Below, piece after piece: positions 1 to 8,487 of a stretch of 64,000 nt of DNA. The notes beneath the pieces are model-generated. The model saw only the letters and a program-made list of their open reading frames with translations. It did not search any database and had not been told where the DNA came from. Location of the stretch: positions 37,299 through 101,298 of the forward strand of contig JBFXFT010000004.1 in NCBI GenBank assembly GCA_050178795.1. The letters are read 5' to 3'. The translations under genes and the position numbers were made by a program. Each line of letters begins with the position of its first letter. Within the stretch, counting starts at the first letter, position 1. The DNA comes from STF1-184 sp050178795. GTDB taxonomy: Bacteria > Bacillota > Clostridia > Christensenellales > UBA1242.

Positions 1-140
1 AAAAATAAAAAGAATTAATTCGCACAATAACTGCGTTTACTACACGGCTGTCTCAAACAGTCGTGTATGTTTTTATACGCTCCTGCTTGAAGACAACCGT
101 GTGAGCCTTGTTCTTGCACAAATTAATTCTTTTTATTGAT
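1..140 (+). ncRNA. Structured RNA element, copy 1 (unrecognised family)
   Basis: First of three related elements in the window. The outer stem is 17 bp and perfect: 4-20 pairs with 121-137. Inside it lie CAA/TTG and AAC/GTT pairs separated by a T-C mismatch, then a core starting GTTTACT (35-41) and ending GTGAGCC (101-107). The core can fold as a junction: ACACGG (42-47) with CCGTGT (97-102), CTGT (48-51) with ACAG (57-60), and GTGTAT (63-68) with ATACGC (75-80). Alternatively 41-51 pairs with 57-67 as one long hairpin, which uses the same GTGTA bases. CTCCTGCTTGA (80-90) is conserved in all copies up to the final GA. The gene that precedes it lies outside the window. Function unknown. Confidence 0.75.
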
Positions 141-197
141 AGAGTAAAGCCTTGAATTTATCAAAAATTAAAACTTTTTATTGATTATAAAATAACA

Positions 198-225
198 AAA
201 AAACCTCATTTATTGAGGTTTTTTA
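198..225 (+). terminator. Rho-independent terminator upstream of dnaG
   Basis: CCTCA (204-208) pairs with TGAGG (214-218), flanked by A-runs before and T-runs after, so it could work on either strand. It isolates dnaG from whatever lies to the left. Confidence 0.7.
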
Positions 226-368
226 TTGCTTATTTTTTAGTGAAAAATATTTTTTAAAAAAAGTTTAGGAATTTTTAAACTTGCGTTGAATAATACTAGT
301 ATAGGGCTAATGATTAATTGGCAAGGGTTTTTATGGCGAATATTGCAATAAAAATACTTGGAGAGTAG

Positions 369-2138
369 ATGAATAACAAGGGTTACGACGACGATTTTAA
401 AGAGAAATTAAAATTTAATAACGATATTGTAAGCGTCATAGGTAAGTATGTAACGCTACAACAAAAAGGCAAGAGTTATTGGGGCTGTTGTCCTTTTCAT
501 AATGAGAAAACACCAAGTTTTGCCGTAAATGCAACCGAGCAATATTACCACTGTTTTGGCTGTGGCGAGAGCGGCGATGTTATTAAATTTGTAGAAAAAA
601 TTGAAAATACAGACTTTATGTCGGCGGTTAAAATTTTAGCCGACAATGCTGGTATGGAAATACCTGATTTTTTAGGCGATGAAAGCATAAAAAAGAACAA
701 AGAGAAGAAAGATTTAATATATAAAGCAAACAAAGATGCAGCAATTTACTATAACAAGATGTTATTTACAGAAAAAGGCAAATTTGCACTAAACTATTTG
801 TTTAAGCGTGGCGTAAATAAAGAGACTATTATGAAATTTGGTCTTGGTGCAAGCATAGATTGGACTAGTCTAGTGACTTATTTAAAAAAACTAGGTCACA
901 AAGAGCAAACTTTGCTTGAAGCAGGTTTAGTTGCAAAGGGCAATAATGGTTATTACGACATAATGGCAGAGCGATTGATGTTTCCTATTATAGACAGTTA
1001 TAACAATGTAATTGGCTTTAGTGGAAGGGCGCTAAAAGACGGCAAGTTTGCAAAATATAGAAATACCGAACAAACCCTAGTATTTGACAAGGGCAAAGTT
1101 CTTTATGGCATTAATTTGTTGAAGAAGTTAAAGCAAAAAGAAGGCTTAAATGAAATAATTTTGGTAGAAGGTCAAATGGACGCAATAGCAGTTCATAATG
1201 CAGGCTTTGGCAACGCGGTTGCCTCAATGGGTACTGCACTAACAAAGTACCACGCAAAGGAATTTAAGCGCTTTGTAGACAAAGTTGTTGTTAGTTTTGA
1301 CGGCGACGCAGCAGGGCAAAAGGCTACATTTAGGAGTTTAGACATTTTGCAAGAAGAAGACCTAAATGTTTACGTAATAGCACTACCAGAAAACCTTGAC
1401 CCAGACGAATACATTAAAAAATATGGCAAAGAGGCATACGCAAAACTAGTTAAAGAGGCTGTGCCACTAAACGACTATAAAATAGAGGCAATAAGCAAAA
1501 AATTTGACTTAACAGACAACAGAGAGATTATTAAATTTATTGAAACCGCACTTGAAGAGGTAGCAAAACTTAAAAAGATTTCGGAACGCGAAATTTACTT
1601 AAAAATGATTGCGGACAAAACCAAAGTTGATGTAAATACACTACAAAAAGACTTAGATTACAAACTAAAAAACATAGATAAACCAGTAGAGGAAAATAGG
1701 CCAAGCGATAATGTTGTAAAGGACGCAAACTATTTAGCGAGTGAGTTCATTTTAGCAAGCGTACTACACAAAAAGGACTATGCAAAACTACCTGAGATTG
1801 TGCTATTTGAAAATGATAATCACATAAAATTACATAAGTTTTTAGATGAAGCAATAAACGATGGCAAAGAGTACAAAATTGGCAATTTATTTACAATTTT
1901 TAGCGTGGATGAAACACCCGCAATAAAGGAAATTATTGATTATAACTTCACTGGCGAAAACCCAGAAAAGTATTTTAATGAGTGCGTAAAAAATTTGCAA
2001 TTAGATTACTTATTTAGAAAGCAAAAACAACTAATTACTGAATTTGAAAAAGAAACAGACGCCGAAAAGAAAAATAAAATAATGCAAGATTATCAAAAAA
2101 TTACAAAAGAAATAAAAAATAAAAAGGTGGAGGGTTAG
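369..2138 (+). CDS. dnaG: DNA primase DnaG
   Basis: Synthesises RNA primers at the replication fork together with the DnaB/DnaC-type helicase. The N-terminal CHC2 zinc-binding domain is complete (C41, H44, C62, C65 in CPFHNEKTPSF...HCFGC). The catalytic core follows, and the TOPRIM domain is visible as LVEGQMDA near residue 262 and SFDGDAAG near 308. The C-terminal roughly 150 residues are helical and divergent, as expected for the helicase-binding region. At 589 aa the length is normal. The start is ATG at 369 with GGAGAG just upstream. It is followed after 3 bp by rpoD, the classic macromolecular-synthesis pair of Bacillota; rpsU is not present. Confidence 0.97.
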   Translation: MNNKGYDDDFKEKLKFNNDIVSVIGKYVTLQQKGKSYWGCCPFHNEKTPSFAVNATEQYYHCFGCGESGDVIKFVEKIENTDFMSAVKILADNAGMEIPDFLGDESIKKNKEKKDLIYKANKDAAIYYNKMLFTEKGKFALNYLFKRGVNKETIMKFGLGASIDWTSLVTYLKKLGHKEQTLLEAGLVAKGNNGYYDIMAERLMFPIIDSYNNVIGFSGRALKDGKFAKYRNTEQTLVFDKGKVLYGINLLKKLKQKEGLNEIILVEGQMDAIAVHNAGFGNAVASMGTALTKYHAKEFKRFVDKVVVSFDGDAAGQKATFRSLDILQEEDLNVYVIALPENLDPDEYIKKYGKEAYAKLVKEAVPLNDYKIEAISKKFDLTDNREIIKFIETALEEVAKLKKISEREIYLKMIADKTKVDVNTLQKDLDYKLKNIDKPVEENRPSDNVVKDANYLASEFILASVLHKKDYAKLPEIVLFENDNHIKLHKFLDEAINDGKEYKIGNLFTIFSVDETPAIKEIIDYNFTGENPEKYFNECVKNLQLDYLFRKQKQLITEFEKETDAEKKNKIMQDYQKITKEIKNKKVEG

Positions 2139-2141
2139 ACC

Positions 2142-3203
2142 TTGATTTACGAAAAATACAAGATAGACATAGACAAAATTTTTAAGACTTTTAAGAAAAA
2201 AGGTGTTGTAATTGAGGAAGACATTTATTTAAGATTTTTAAAGTATAATTTATCGGCAAAAGAAGTAGAAGAAATAATTGAATATTTAAAGTCGCAAGAT
2301 ATTAAAATTATTCCAAGCGAAGAGCAAGAGGGCATTGAGCCAGCAGAAATGGATGATTTAATAAATCAAGCAAGTGTTAGCGACCCAGTCAAAATGTATT
2401 TTAAAGATATGGGCAAAGTGCCACTACTATCTGCCGATGAAGAGATTGAACTTGCAGAGGCAATGGCAAATGGCGACGAGGCAGCAAAAGCAAGGCTTAG
2501 CGAGGCAAACTTGCGTCTAGTTGTATCAATAGCAAAGCGCTACACAGGTAAAAGCGGTATGCAATTTTTGGACCTTATTCAAGAGGGCAACATCGGTTTA
2601 CTTCGTGCGGTAGAAAAATTTGACCATACCAAAGGGTTTAGGTTTTCCACTTACGCAACTTGGTGGATAAGGCAAGCAATTACACGTGCTATTGCAGACC
2701 AAGCAAGGACAATAAGAATACCTGTACACATGGTTGAAACCATTAACAAACTAAGTAGAGTTAGTAAAAAGTTGCTTCAAGAGTTAGGTCGTGAACCGAC
2801 CCCAAAAGAAATTGCTAAAGAACTTAATATGCCAGAGGAAAAAGTTGCAGAAATTCAAAAAATTGCGCTTGACCCAATAAGTCTTGAAAGCCCAGTAGGC
2901 GAAGAAGAGGACAGTAAAATTGGCGACTTTATTGAAGATGAAACAAGTTTAAACCCAGCAGAAGCTGCAAATAGGGCAATGCTAAAAGAGCAATTACTTG
3001 CAGTTATTGACACTTTGACTCCTAGGGAGCAAAAAGTAATAAGGTTGCGTTATGGACTTGATGATTCGCACCCAAGAACCTTGGAGGAAGTTGGACGTGA
3101 GTTTAATGTAACTCGTGAGCGTATAAGACAAATTGAGGCAAAGGCTTTAAGGAAACTTAGACATCCAAACAGAAGTAAAAAATTAAAGGATTTTTGTGAA
3201 TAA
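2142..3203 (+). CDS. rpoD: RNA polymerase primary sigma factor (SigA/RpoD)
   Basis: Housekeeping sigma factor, 353 aa, slightly shorter than typical Bacillota SigA. A divergent region 1.1 (residues 1-75) precedes region 1.2 (DPVKMYFKDMG). Region 2 contains the core-binding and -10 recognition helices (DLIQEGNIGLLRA, FSTYATWWIRQA). Regions 3 and 4 follow, ending in the helix-turn-helix EVGREFNVTRERIRQIEAKA that reads the -35 box. The start is TTG at 2142 behind a strong GGTGGAGGG, which agrees with the lack of an ATG nearby. It probably recognises the TTGACA-17-TATAAT promoters seen throughout this window. It overlaps trmK by 8 bp. Confidence 0.97.
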   Translation: MIYEKYKIDIDKIFKTFKKKGVVIEEDIYLRFLKYNLSAKEVEEIIEYLKSQDIKIIPSEEQEGIEPAEMDDLINQASVSDPVKMYFKDMGKVPLLSADEEIELAEAMANGDEAAKARLSEANLRLVVSIAKRYTGKSGMQFLDLIQEGNIGLLRAVEKFDHTKGFRFSTYATWWIRQAITRAIADQARTIRIPVHMVETINKLSRVSKKLLQELGREPTPKEIAKELNMPEEKVAEIQKIALDPISLESPVGEEEDSKIGDFIEDETSLNPAEAANRAMLKEQLLAVIDTLTPREQKVIRLRYGLDDSHPRTLEEVGREFNVTRERIRQIEAKALRKLRHPNRSKKLKDFCE

Positions 3204-3894
3204 GATGGGAACAGTATTAAATTTAGGAAAGAGGCTAGAAACAGTTGTAGACTTTTGTTCTAGAACTAGAGTAATAGCAGACATAGGTTGCGATCACGGG
3301 CAAGTTACTGCCGAACTTATTTTGGAGGCAAAGGCTTACAATGTTATTGCAAGCGACATAAGTAAAGACAGCATAAACAAAGCGGTTAGACTATGTAGCA
3401 CGCTAAACATTTTGCCGTTTGTAAGTTTTAGAGAGGGCGATGGCTTTGCGCCAATAAGTAGGTATGACGATGTTGACTGTGCCGTTATTGCTGGCATGGG
3501 CGGAAGCGAAATAATCAACATTTTAAAGGAGAGCAAAATTAGGGTCAATGAACTAGTTTTACAACCTATGAAAGATGAGGTTAAACTTCGCGGTTACTTG
3601 TTACAAATAGGTTTTAAGATTGTTGAAGACAAAATAGTCAAAGAAAATGATAATTTTTATACTGTAATTAAAGCAAAAGATGGTAAAATGAAAATAACCG
3701 ACTTGGAACTTTATTTTGGCGTTACCAATTTAAGAGAGTTCAATCCAGAATTTTCTGAGTATTTGTATGTTGAAAAGCAAAAATTATTAAAAGTTGAACA
3801 AATGGTTGGGGAGTTATCTAAGGCACATAAGTCACAATTAGCGCGCATTGATAAAGTCTTAGATATGATTGCAAATAAAGAAATAGGAGAATAG
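3196..3894 (+). CDS. trmK: tRNA (adenine(22)-N(1))-methyltransferase TrmK
   Basis: SAM-dependent methyltransferase of the TrmK (YqfN) family, which modifies A22 of tRNA. The SAM-binding loop is VIADIGCDHGQ (residues about 27-37), followed by IASDIS and the family-typical AGMGG motif near residue 98. The C-terminal part is a helical coiled-coil-like domain. GTG at 3196 is preferred because AAGGA lies about 5 nt upstream; ATG at 3205 is the alternative. In related genomes a Nif3-like gene (yqfO) often follows; here it is missing and the zinc-ribbon gene comes next. Confidence 0.9.
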   Translation: MNKMGTVLNLGKRLETVVDFCSRTRVIADIGCDHGQVTAELILEAKAYNVIASDISKDSINKAVRLCSTLNILPFVSFREGDGFAPISRYDDVDCAVIAGMGGSEIINILKESKIRVNELVLQPMKDEVKLRGYLLQIGFKIVEDKIVKENDNFYTVIKAKDGKMKITDLELYFGVTNLREFNPEFSEYLYVEKQKLLKVEQMVGELSKAHKSQLARIDKVLDMIANKEIGE

Positions 3895-3901
3895 GAACGA
3901 G

Positions 3902-4597
3902 ATGTTAGATAATTTTTTAGAATATCAAAAATTGGATGCTCAGTTATTAAGTTTGGAAAAACAAGTGGCAGACAATACAAATAAAAAACAAGCGAATTTA
4001 ATGATTATGTTTATTAAAGATGCACAAGAAAAAAGCAAAGACCTAGACGATAAAGCAGGCAAATTAATAGCAGAACTTGAAAAACTAAAAGAGGTAAAAG
4101 ATAAAGGTTTTAACTTTGTTGAAAAGTACTCAAAGCAAAATTTAGAGGGTTTAAGTTTTGACGAACTTAAGGCACTTGAAAGCAGTGTAACCGCTGCAAT
4201 CAACAACCTAAAAGAAGTAGAAAAAAGAATTTTAGTAAACTCTGAAAAAATGAACGCAATGCTTACAGAATTTGAGACTACTAAGAAAAAAGTAATGTTG
4301 GCAAGGCAAAAGCACAAGGAGCATAAAGAGGTTTATGACAAACTTGTGGCAGATACTGAACCTCAAATTAAAAAGATACAAACGGCTTTAAAACAAAAGG
4401 AAAAAGACCTAGATAAGGAACTATTTGAAAAATATAAAAATTTGCGTAAAGATGGAATTTTCCCAATAGTTGTTGAATTAAAGGAAGGCGCTTGTAGCGG
4501 TTGTGGTATGGGGCTTGCTTCAAACACTCTTGCAAAGTTAGACCAAAAAGGTTACTTACAATGTGAGCAATGCAGGCGAATTATTTACTCTAAGTAA
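3902..4597 (+). CDS. C4-type zinc ribbon coiled-coil protein
   Basis: A 231-aa protein with a long heptad-rich coiled coil (about residues 10-180) and a C-terminal zinc ribbon with two CxxC knuckles (CSGC near 198 and CEQC near 220). This is the architecture of the widespread C4-type zinc ribbon (zf-RING_7) family. Its precise role is unknown; nucleic-acid binding is usually assumed. It is the last gene of the dnaG-rpoD-trmK cluster, 7 bp after trmK, and is followed by a terminator. Confidence 0.85.
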   Translation: MLDNFLEYQKLDAQLLSLEKQVADNTNKKQANLMIMFIKDAQEKSKDLDDKAGKLIAELEKLKEVKDKGFNFVEKYSKQNLEGLSFDELKALESSVTAAINNLKEVEKRILVNSEKMNAMLTEFETTKKKVMLARQKHKEHKEVYDKLVADTEPQIKKIQTALKQKEKDLDKELFEKYKNLRKDGIFPIVVELKEGACSGCGMGLASNTLAKLDQKGYLQCEQCRRIIYSK

Positions 4598-4608
4598 TAT
4601 GTTAAACA

Positions 4609-4640
4609 AAAACAACTCTTTTAGGGGTTGTTTTTTGTTG
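4609..4640 (+). terminator. Terminator after the dnaG cluster
   Basis: AACAACTCT (4611-4619) pairs with GGGGTTGTT (4624-4632), with two G-U pairs, followed by a T-run. The T-run overlaps the -35 of the next promoter. Confidence 0.75.
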
Positions 4641-4666
4641 TTTTAATTTATAAATTTTATTATAAT
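4638..4666 (+). promoter_or_regulatory. Promoter for the YkvI-like gene
   Basis: TTGTTT (4638-4643), 17-bp spacer, TATAAT (4661-4666). Good -10, moderate -35. Confidence 0.5.
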
Positions 4667-4712
4667 AAGTTGAGTTGCTGTGTACTTAGTAGCACCAAAT
4701 GAGGATTAACGC

Positions 4713-5768
4713 GTGAGAAACAATATTACAATAAAAGTGGCACTTTTAGTTTTAGGTATAGTGGTAGGAGCAGGCTTTGCCAGTGGAAGAGAAATACTTA
4801 CATTTTTTGGCGATTATGTGCCCTATTATCCATATATGTTAGTCTTACTTTCTTTGATAGTTGTATACATAATTTATATTTTCATTAGAGTTGGTAAATT
4901 CATAAAACCTAAGGGTGTAAACGACATAACAAAGGTCGTAGTTGGCAAGTTTTCGCCAATACTTGATATAGCCATTTTGTTTAGTCTTTTTGACAGCGTT
5001 TTTGCTATGTTTGCGGGCGCAGACGCACTAGCCGCACACGTAATAACAGGCTATAGTTTTCCATACTTTGGAATATTGCTCGGCATAATTGTAATAGTAG
5101 TTGTACGCGGTGGCTTTACGAGAATTTTAAAGACCAATTCAATTATTGTTCCAATTATGATTGCGCTAGTTTTACTTGTTACAGTTGTATTTTTAACATC
5201 TGGTACACTTGGCACAGTTACAACCACAACGCCAGAGGGCATTTTAGGGGTAGGTGAGGCACTAGCATCAATAATACTTTATGGCAGTATGAATATGCTT
5301 GCGGTAAGCATTCTTGTTGCCGAAATGGGACCAATAATTAAAAAAGAAAGCACTCTAAAAATTGGCATTTTGTCAGCAATTTTAATAGTTGGTTGTGTGT
5401 TTATTGTACTATTTACTTTACTAAACAGTTCCGACGCCGTATTTGTGGCAGAGATGCCTATGATTGTGCTATCATTTGGGCTTGGAAATGTGTTTGGTTA
5501 CCTATATAGCGTAGTTATTTTGTTTGGCATTTTAACCACGGTTATCGCTTGTAGTTTTGCTTTATTTAACTGGGTAAATACATTTATAAAGAACAGATTT
5601 TGGGCTATTACAGCAATAGTAATTGCTGCATTTACAATAAGTAGGCTAGGTTTTTCAAACATTGTAAGCATTTTTTACCCTATTGAGGGGGCTCTAGGTC
5701 TTGTGTTTATAATATCTGTTCTTGTTTACTATTATAGGCACAGAAAAGAAATAAAAGAATTAAACTAA
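4713..5768 (+). CDS. YkvI-family membrane protein (transporter-like)
   Basis: Integral membrane protein, 351 aa, with about ten hydrophobic segments. It carries the G-AGFASGRE signature at residues 19-27 that marks the YkvI family, distantly related to the APC amino-acid/branched-chain transporter fold. The unwound first helix at a GxGFASG motif suggests substrate transport, but no substrate is known. The start is GTG at 4713 with GAGGATT upstream. It is a single-gene unit between its own promoter and the pgsA promoter. Substrate assignment cannot be made from sequence. Confidence 0.8.
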   Translation: MRNNITIKVALLVLGIVVGAGFASGREILTFFGDYVPYYPYMLVLLSLIVVYIIYIFIRVGKFIKPKGVNDITKVVVGKFSPILDIAILFSLFDSVFAMFAGADALAAHVITGYSFPYFGILLGIIVIVVVRGGFTRILKTNSIIVPIMIALVLLVTVVFLTSGTLGTVTTTTPEGILGVGEALASIILYGSMNMLAVSILVAEMGPIIKKESTLKIGILSAILIVGCVFIVLFTLLNSSDAVFVAEMPMIVLSFGLGNVFGYLYSVVILFGILTTVIACSFALFNWVNTFIKNRFWAITAIVIAAFTISRLGFSNIVSIFYPIEGALGLVFIISVLVYYYRHRKEIKELN

Positions 5769-5813
5769 TTTTGGTTTAAAACGACATAAATTTTTTGGTT
5801 TAAACACTACACA

Positions 5814-5836
5814 AGCACATAAATATGTGCTATAAT
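5814..5836 (+). promoter_or_regulatory. pgsA promoter with an inverted repeat
   Basis: The -10 TATAAT is at 5831-5836. Directly in front is a perfect 8-bp inverted repeat, AGCACATA (5814-5821) and TATGTGCT (5824-5831), sitting in the -35/-10 spacer. The -35 is poor. The layout suggests an activator or repressor site. Confidence 0.45.
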
Positions 5837-5861
5837 CAGTTGCAAAAAAGGGGGGCAATTT

Positions 5862-6401
5862 ATGAAGAATAAAACATTGACAATACCAAATATTCTTACT
5901 ATTTTCAGACTATTTTTAGTGCCTGTTTTTGTTCTCATTTATTTTTATGTAGATAAAACTTTAGCCCTAGGAGTGTTTTTACTCGCTAGCGCGACAGATG
6001 TTTTAGATGGGTATTTGGCACGTAAATTTAATTGGATTTCTGACATTGGTAAAGTTTTAGACCCACTTGCCGATAAGAGTTTAAGGGTTACACTTGTAAG
6101 CGTATTTTTTGTAGACGGAGTTTTGCCTTTGTGGGTACTACTTATAATGGTTATCTTTGACTTAGGGCTTGTCCTTACTAGCGCCGTATTATTTAAAAAG
6201 AAATACGTGGTAAGCAGCAATATTTTTGGCAAAGTAGCAGAAATTTTTGTTGTTGTTAGTTTTGTACTTTGCTTTTTTGCTAATAGCGTTTCGCCATGGC
6301 ATTTATATGCGGTGTATTTAAGTTTAATATTAATTTTAATTTCTATAGTTATCTATGGTTTGGAAGTACTAAAAAATTATGGCAAGCATAGAGAAAAATA
6401 A
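5862..6401 (+). CDS. pgsA: CDP-diacylglycerol-glycerol-3-phosphate 3-phosphatidyltransferase
   Basis: Makes phosphatidylglycerophosphate from CDP-diacylglycerol and glycerol-3-phosphate at the inner face of the membrane. The CDP-alcohol phosphotransferase motif is complete: D46, D49, G50, A53, R54, G63, D67, D71. Several transmembrane helices follow. The length of 179 aa is normal. It is preceded by a G-rich ribosome-binding site (GGGGGG) and has its own promoter. CdsA, its substrate-supplying enzyme, is encoded at 43503. It is the only CDP-alcohol transferase in the window; assignment as PgsA rather than a paralogue rests on length and motif. Confidence 0.9.
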   Translation: MKNKTLTIPNILTIFRLFLVPVFVLIYFYVDKTLALGVFLLASATDVLDGYLARKFNWISDIGKVLDPLADKSLRVTLVSVFFVDGVLPLWVLLIMVIFDLGLVLTSAVLFKKKYVVSSNIFGKVAEIFVVVSFVLCFFANSVSPWHLYAVYLSLILILISIVIYGLEVLKNYGKHREK

Positions 6402-6404
6402 ATC

Positions 6405-6438
6405 AAAAATGGATGAAAATTTACTCATCCATTTTTTT
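6405..6438 (+). terminator. Terminator after pgsA
   Basis: ATGGATGA (6409-6416) pairs with TCATCCAT (6425-6432), followed by a T-run. Confidence 0.85.
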
Positions 6439-6545
6439 AGCACCATATTTTTTTAATATGCAAATTTGTTCCAAAATTGCATAGTTATAATATCATAACT
6501 ATTTTATTTTTGGTCACATAATAATATTTTTTTTACTCTGTATTG

Positions 6546-6574
6546 TTGACATACGCTTAAGTTTGGAATATAAT
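6546..6574 (+). promoter_or_regulatory. Strong consensus SigA promoter
   Basis: TTGACA (6546-6551), 17-bp spacer, TATAAT (6569-6574). This is a perfect consensus and would start transcription near 6581, ahead of a small membrane-protein gene. Confidence 0.85.
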
Positions 6575-6607
6575 ATTTTTAATTAAATGTCAACAGGAGA
6601 AAAGAAT

Positions 6608-6838
6608 ATGTCATTGTTATTGGTAACCAGTTTGATTGATAGATTGACACAAACAAACGTAATTTTGGGTATTGCCCTTGCTATAATTGGCTTAACTTTT
6701 AGTTTAATTGCAACCAGGTTTGCAAGAATGGTTAGAAAAACCTCTCACGTTGACCCTAACGATAAGGTTATTATAGGCATGAAGTCTTTTGGGCTTATTC
6801 TAATTTTAATTGCCTTAATAGTCATTGTAATAGAATAA
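6608..6838 (+). CDS. Small two-helix membrane protein
   Basis: A 76-aa protein with two predicted transmembrane helices (about residues 17-37 and 55-75) joined by a short basic/polar loop (RFARMVRKTSHVDPNDK). The start is taken as ATG 6608 because AGGAGA lies just upstream; an in-frame ATG at 6587 would be only about 6 nt from the predicted transcription start and has no ribosome-binding site. It is monocistronic with a consensus promoter and its own terminator, which suggests substantial expression. I do not recognise the family; the two-helix plan superficially resembles small Sec/ATP-synthase-type accessory proteins, but nothing supports that. Confidence 0.75.
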   Translation: MSLLLVTSLIDRLTQTNVILGIALAIIGLTFSLIATRFARMVRKTSHVDPNDKVIIGMKSFGLILILIALIVIVIE

Positions 6839-6845
6839 AAAAGTT

Positions 6846-6869
6846 AACTGGCATAAGCCAGTTTTTTTA
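6846..6869 (+). terminator. Terminator of the small membrane-protein gene
   Basis: AACTGGC (6846-6852) pairs with GCCAGTT (6857-6863), followed by seven or more T. Confidence 0.9.
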
Positions 6870-6880
6870 AGTAGTTAAAT

Positions 6881-6910
6881 ATAAAAAACCTCACTATCAA
6901 GTGAGGCTTT
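6881..6910 (-). terminator. Terminator of the DUF4364 gene
   Basis: CCTCAC (6889-6894) pairs with GTGAGG (6901-6906). On the - strand it is followed by six T (A-run at 6883-6888). Confidence 0.8.
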
Positions 6911-6912
6911 TA

Positions 6913-7446
6913 TTAATCTGTAAGTATTTCGTTTATATTTTCGTATATGCTTGGGGCTTTTTCCTTCCATTTTTTAACGGCTACAATGGCTGCGTACCTT
7001 GTAGGCAGTTTAATTTGTATCTCAAATAGGTTTTGGCTTTCAAGTGGGTCTTTTATCCTTAAAACTGCGGTGTGTGAACCATCTGTATTTTTAAAGTAGT
7101 CCCCAACGTATTCTTGTGCTCTTTTAAATTGCATACGGTTGTTTTTTGCAAAGGCTGTAATTGCTTCACGCATTGAAGACGGTATTCTTAAAAAGAAGTG
7201 TGAAAGGCAGTTCCTGCCCTCGTAAGTTATGTTATAACGGCTCTCGGTGCCATTGTCTATTGTCTTGTAGACAAAACCAACTTCCATTAATTGCCACAAA
7301 ACATCTTTGCAGTCCATATAATTTAGCCAGTTATTGCGGCTTGTTACAATGTCCACAATAGAGTTTTCTGTTAGTGGAATTTCCATTTTATCTAACACAA
7401 ACAGCAGTATTAACTTATTTACGGTGGAGTCAGCGACAAATTCCAA
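6913..7446 (-). CDS. DUF4364 family protein
   Basis: A 177-aa protein matching the DUF4364 family, common in Clostridia. The N-terminal half (about residues 8-85) looks like a winged helix (NKLILLFVLDKMEIPLT... YNITYEGRNCLSHFF), as in PadR/MarR-like regulators. The C-terminal half is a mixed alpha/beta domain of unknown role. It probably binds DNA, which is inference from the winged-helix resemblance. It is divergent from the unknown gene at 7633, so that gene is a candidate target. The ribosome-binding site AAGAGGT precedes the ATG. Confidence 0.8.
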   Translation of the reverse strand: MEFVADSTVNKLILLFVLDKMEIPLTENSIVDIVTSRNNWLNYMDCKDVLWQLMEVGFVYKTIDNGTESRYNITYEGRNCLSHFFLRIPSSMREAITAFAKNNRMQFKRAQEYVGDYFKNTDGSHTAVLRIKDPLESQNLFEIQIKLPTRYAAIVAVKKWKEKAPSIYENINEILTD

Positions 7447-7573
7447 AATGTTTACCTCTTTAGTTAAATTCGCATAAATTATAACATAAACACTACATCA
7501 AAGTAAATAATTTTTAGAATAACGCGCTAAATTTATAAATAAACATAACTGCATAATTTATATTAAAAGAGTT

Positions 7574-7600
7574 TTGAAAAAATACAATATATGCTATAAT
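7574..7600 (+). promoter_or_regulatory. Promoter of the unknown gene at 7633
   Basis: TATAAT at 7595-7600, with TTGAAA at 7574-7579 at a short 15-bp spacing. Good -10, weak spacing. Confidence 0.4.
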
Positions 7601-7632
7601 ACTATATAGTTTTTAGTGTGTTGGGGGAATAT

Positions 7633-8445
7633 ATGGAAAATAATTTAAACGCACAACAGTTGACACTGGTTGCCGATTTTATTAGCAGTATGAACAACTT
7701 AATAAACGGCAAGTTTATTTTGGCAGATGTAAAAATTGCCGAAGTACTAAAAAAAATTGAAGATAGCGAAGCACTTTTTAGGTTTGTTTCTGAGAGCCTA
7801 ATTAATTTTAGTTTTGAAAAGGAATTAAGAAAGGCAGAAATAAAAAACAGGTTTAACGGTGGGGTGTTTAAACTTCCTAACGAGTCTCATTTAATAGTGG
7901 CACTTGTATTTTGTTTACTTGTTGAGTTTGACGCTAAACGCATTGATTTTTATGACTTTATTAAAGAAAACTTCCCTACGCTAGACAATAAGGGCGACCA
8001 AAAAGCCTTTTCTGAGACTATTTTGGTACCATTTAGAGACATTATTGCAAGGTTCTTTGGTTTAAGCAAGGAAGACAATGAGGCACTTATAAAGGAACTA
8101 AAAGCAGAAATTGTTAAAGAACAACAAGAGGAAGAAAGACAACAAGAAATTTTAGAGGTTGAAAAGACAAGGGAAGACACTTTGTTTGAAAACATTACCC
8201 AAATTGAGCAAAATATACTTCAAATTGTTGAAGACGATATAAAAATTAAAGAGGGAGTAAGGGAAGACCTAATATTTATATTAAAGGCAATGATTTACTC
8301 CAACAAATATCAAGACTTAAAAATTGTTAACGCACTTCTTGTAAGTTTTGAGTCTATGAGCCATAAAATTGCTTCAATAAAGTTTGTATATAGCGAGTTA
8401 AAACAAATTTTGCTTGATTACTATAGAGAGAGCATGGAAAACTAA
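7633..8445 (+). CDS. Hypothetical helical protein
   Basis: A 270-aa protein that I do not recognise. It is predicted to be almost entirely helical, soluble and acidic. Residues roughly 155-185 are a very charged segment (KEQQEEERQQEILEVEKTRE) likely to form a single helix or coiled coil linking an N-terminal and a C-terminal helical domain. It has no signal peptide, no cysteine-rich motif and no catalytic signature. The start is ATG 7633 after GGGGG; an upstream in-frame GTG at 7618 overlaps that site and is rejected. It stands alone between divergent DUF4364 and convergent tmcAL. Confidence 0.8.
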   Translation: MENNLNAQQLTLVADFISSMNNLINGKFILADVKIAEVLKKIEDSEALFRFVSESLINFSFEKELRKAEIKNRFNGGVFKLPNESHLIVALVFCLLVEFDAKRIDFYDFIKENFPTLDNKGDQKAFSETILVPFRDIIARFFGLSKEDNEALIKELKAEIVKEQQEEERQQEILEVEKTREDTLFENITQIEQNILQIVEDDIKIKEGVREDLIFILKAMIYSNKYQDLKIVNALLVSFESMSHKIASIKFVYSELKQILLDYYRESMEN

Positions 8446-8449
8446 TTAT

Positions 8450-8484
8450 AAAAAATAAAAACAGCCAAACGGCTGTTTTTTTTT
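8450..8484. terminator. Bidirectional terminator between convergent genes
   Basis: ACAGCC (8461-8466) pairs with GGCTGT (8471-8476), with an A-run before and T-run after. It serves the hypothetical gene on + and tmcAL on -. Confidence 0.9.
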
Positions 8485-8487
8485 GTA

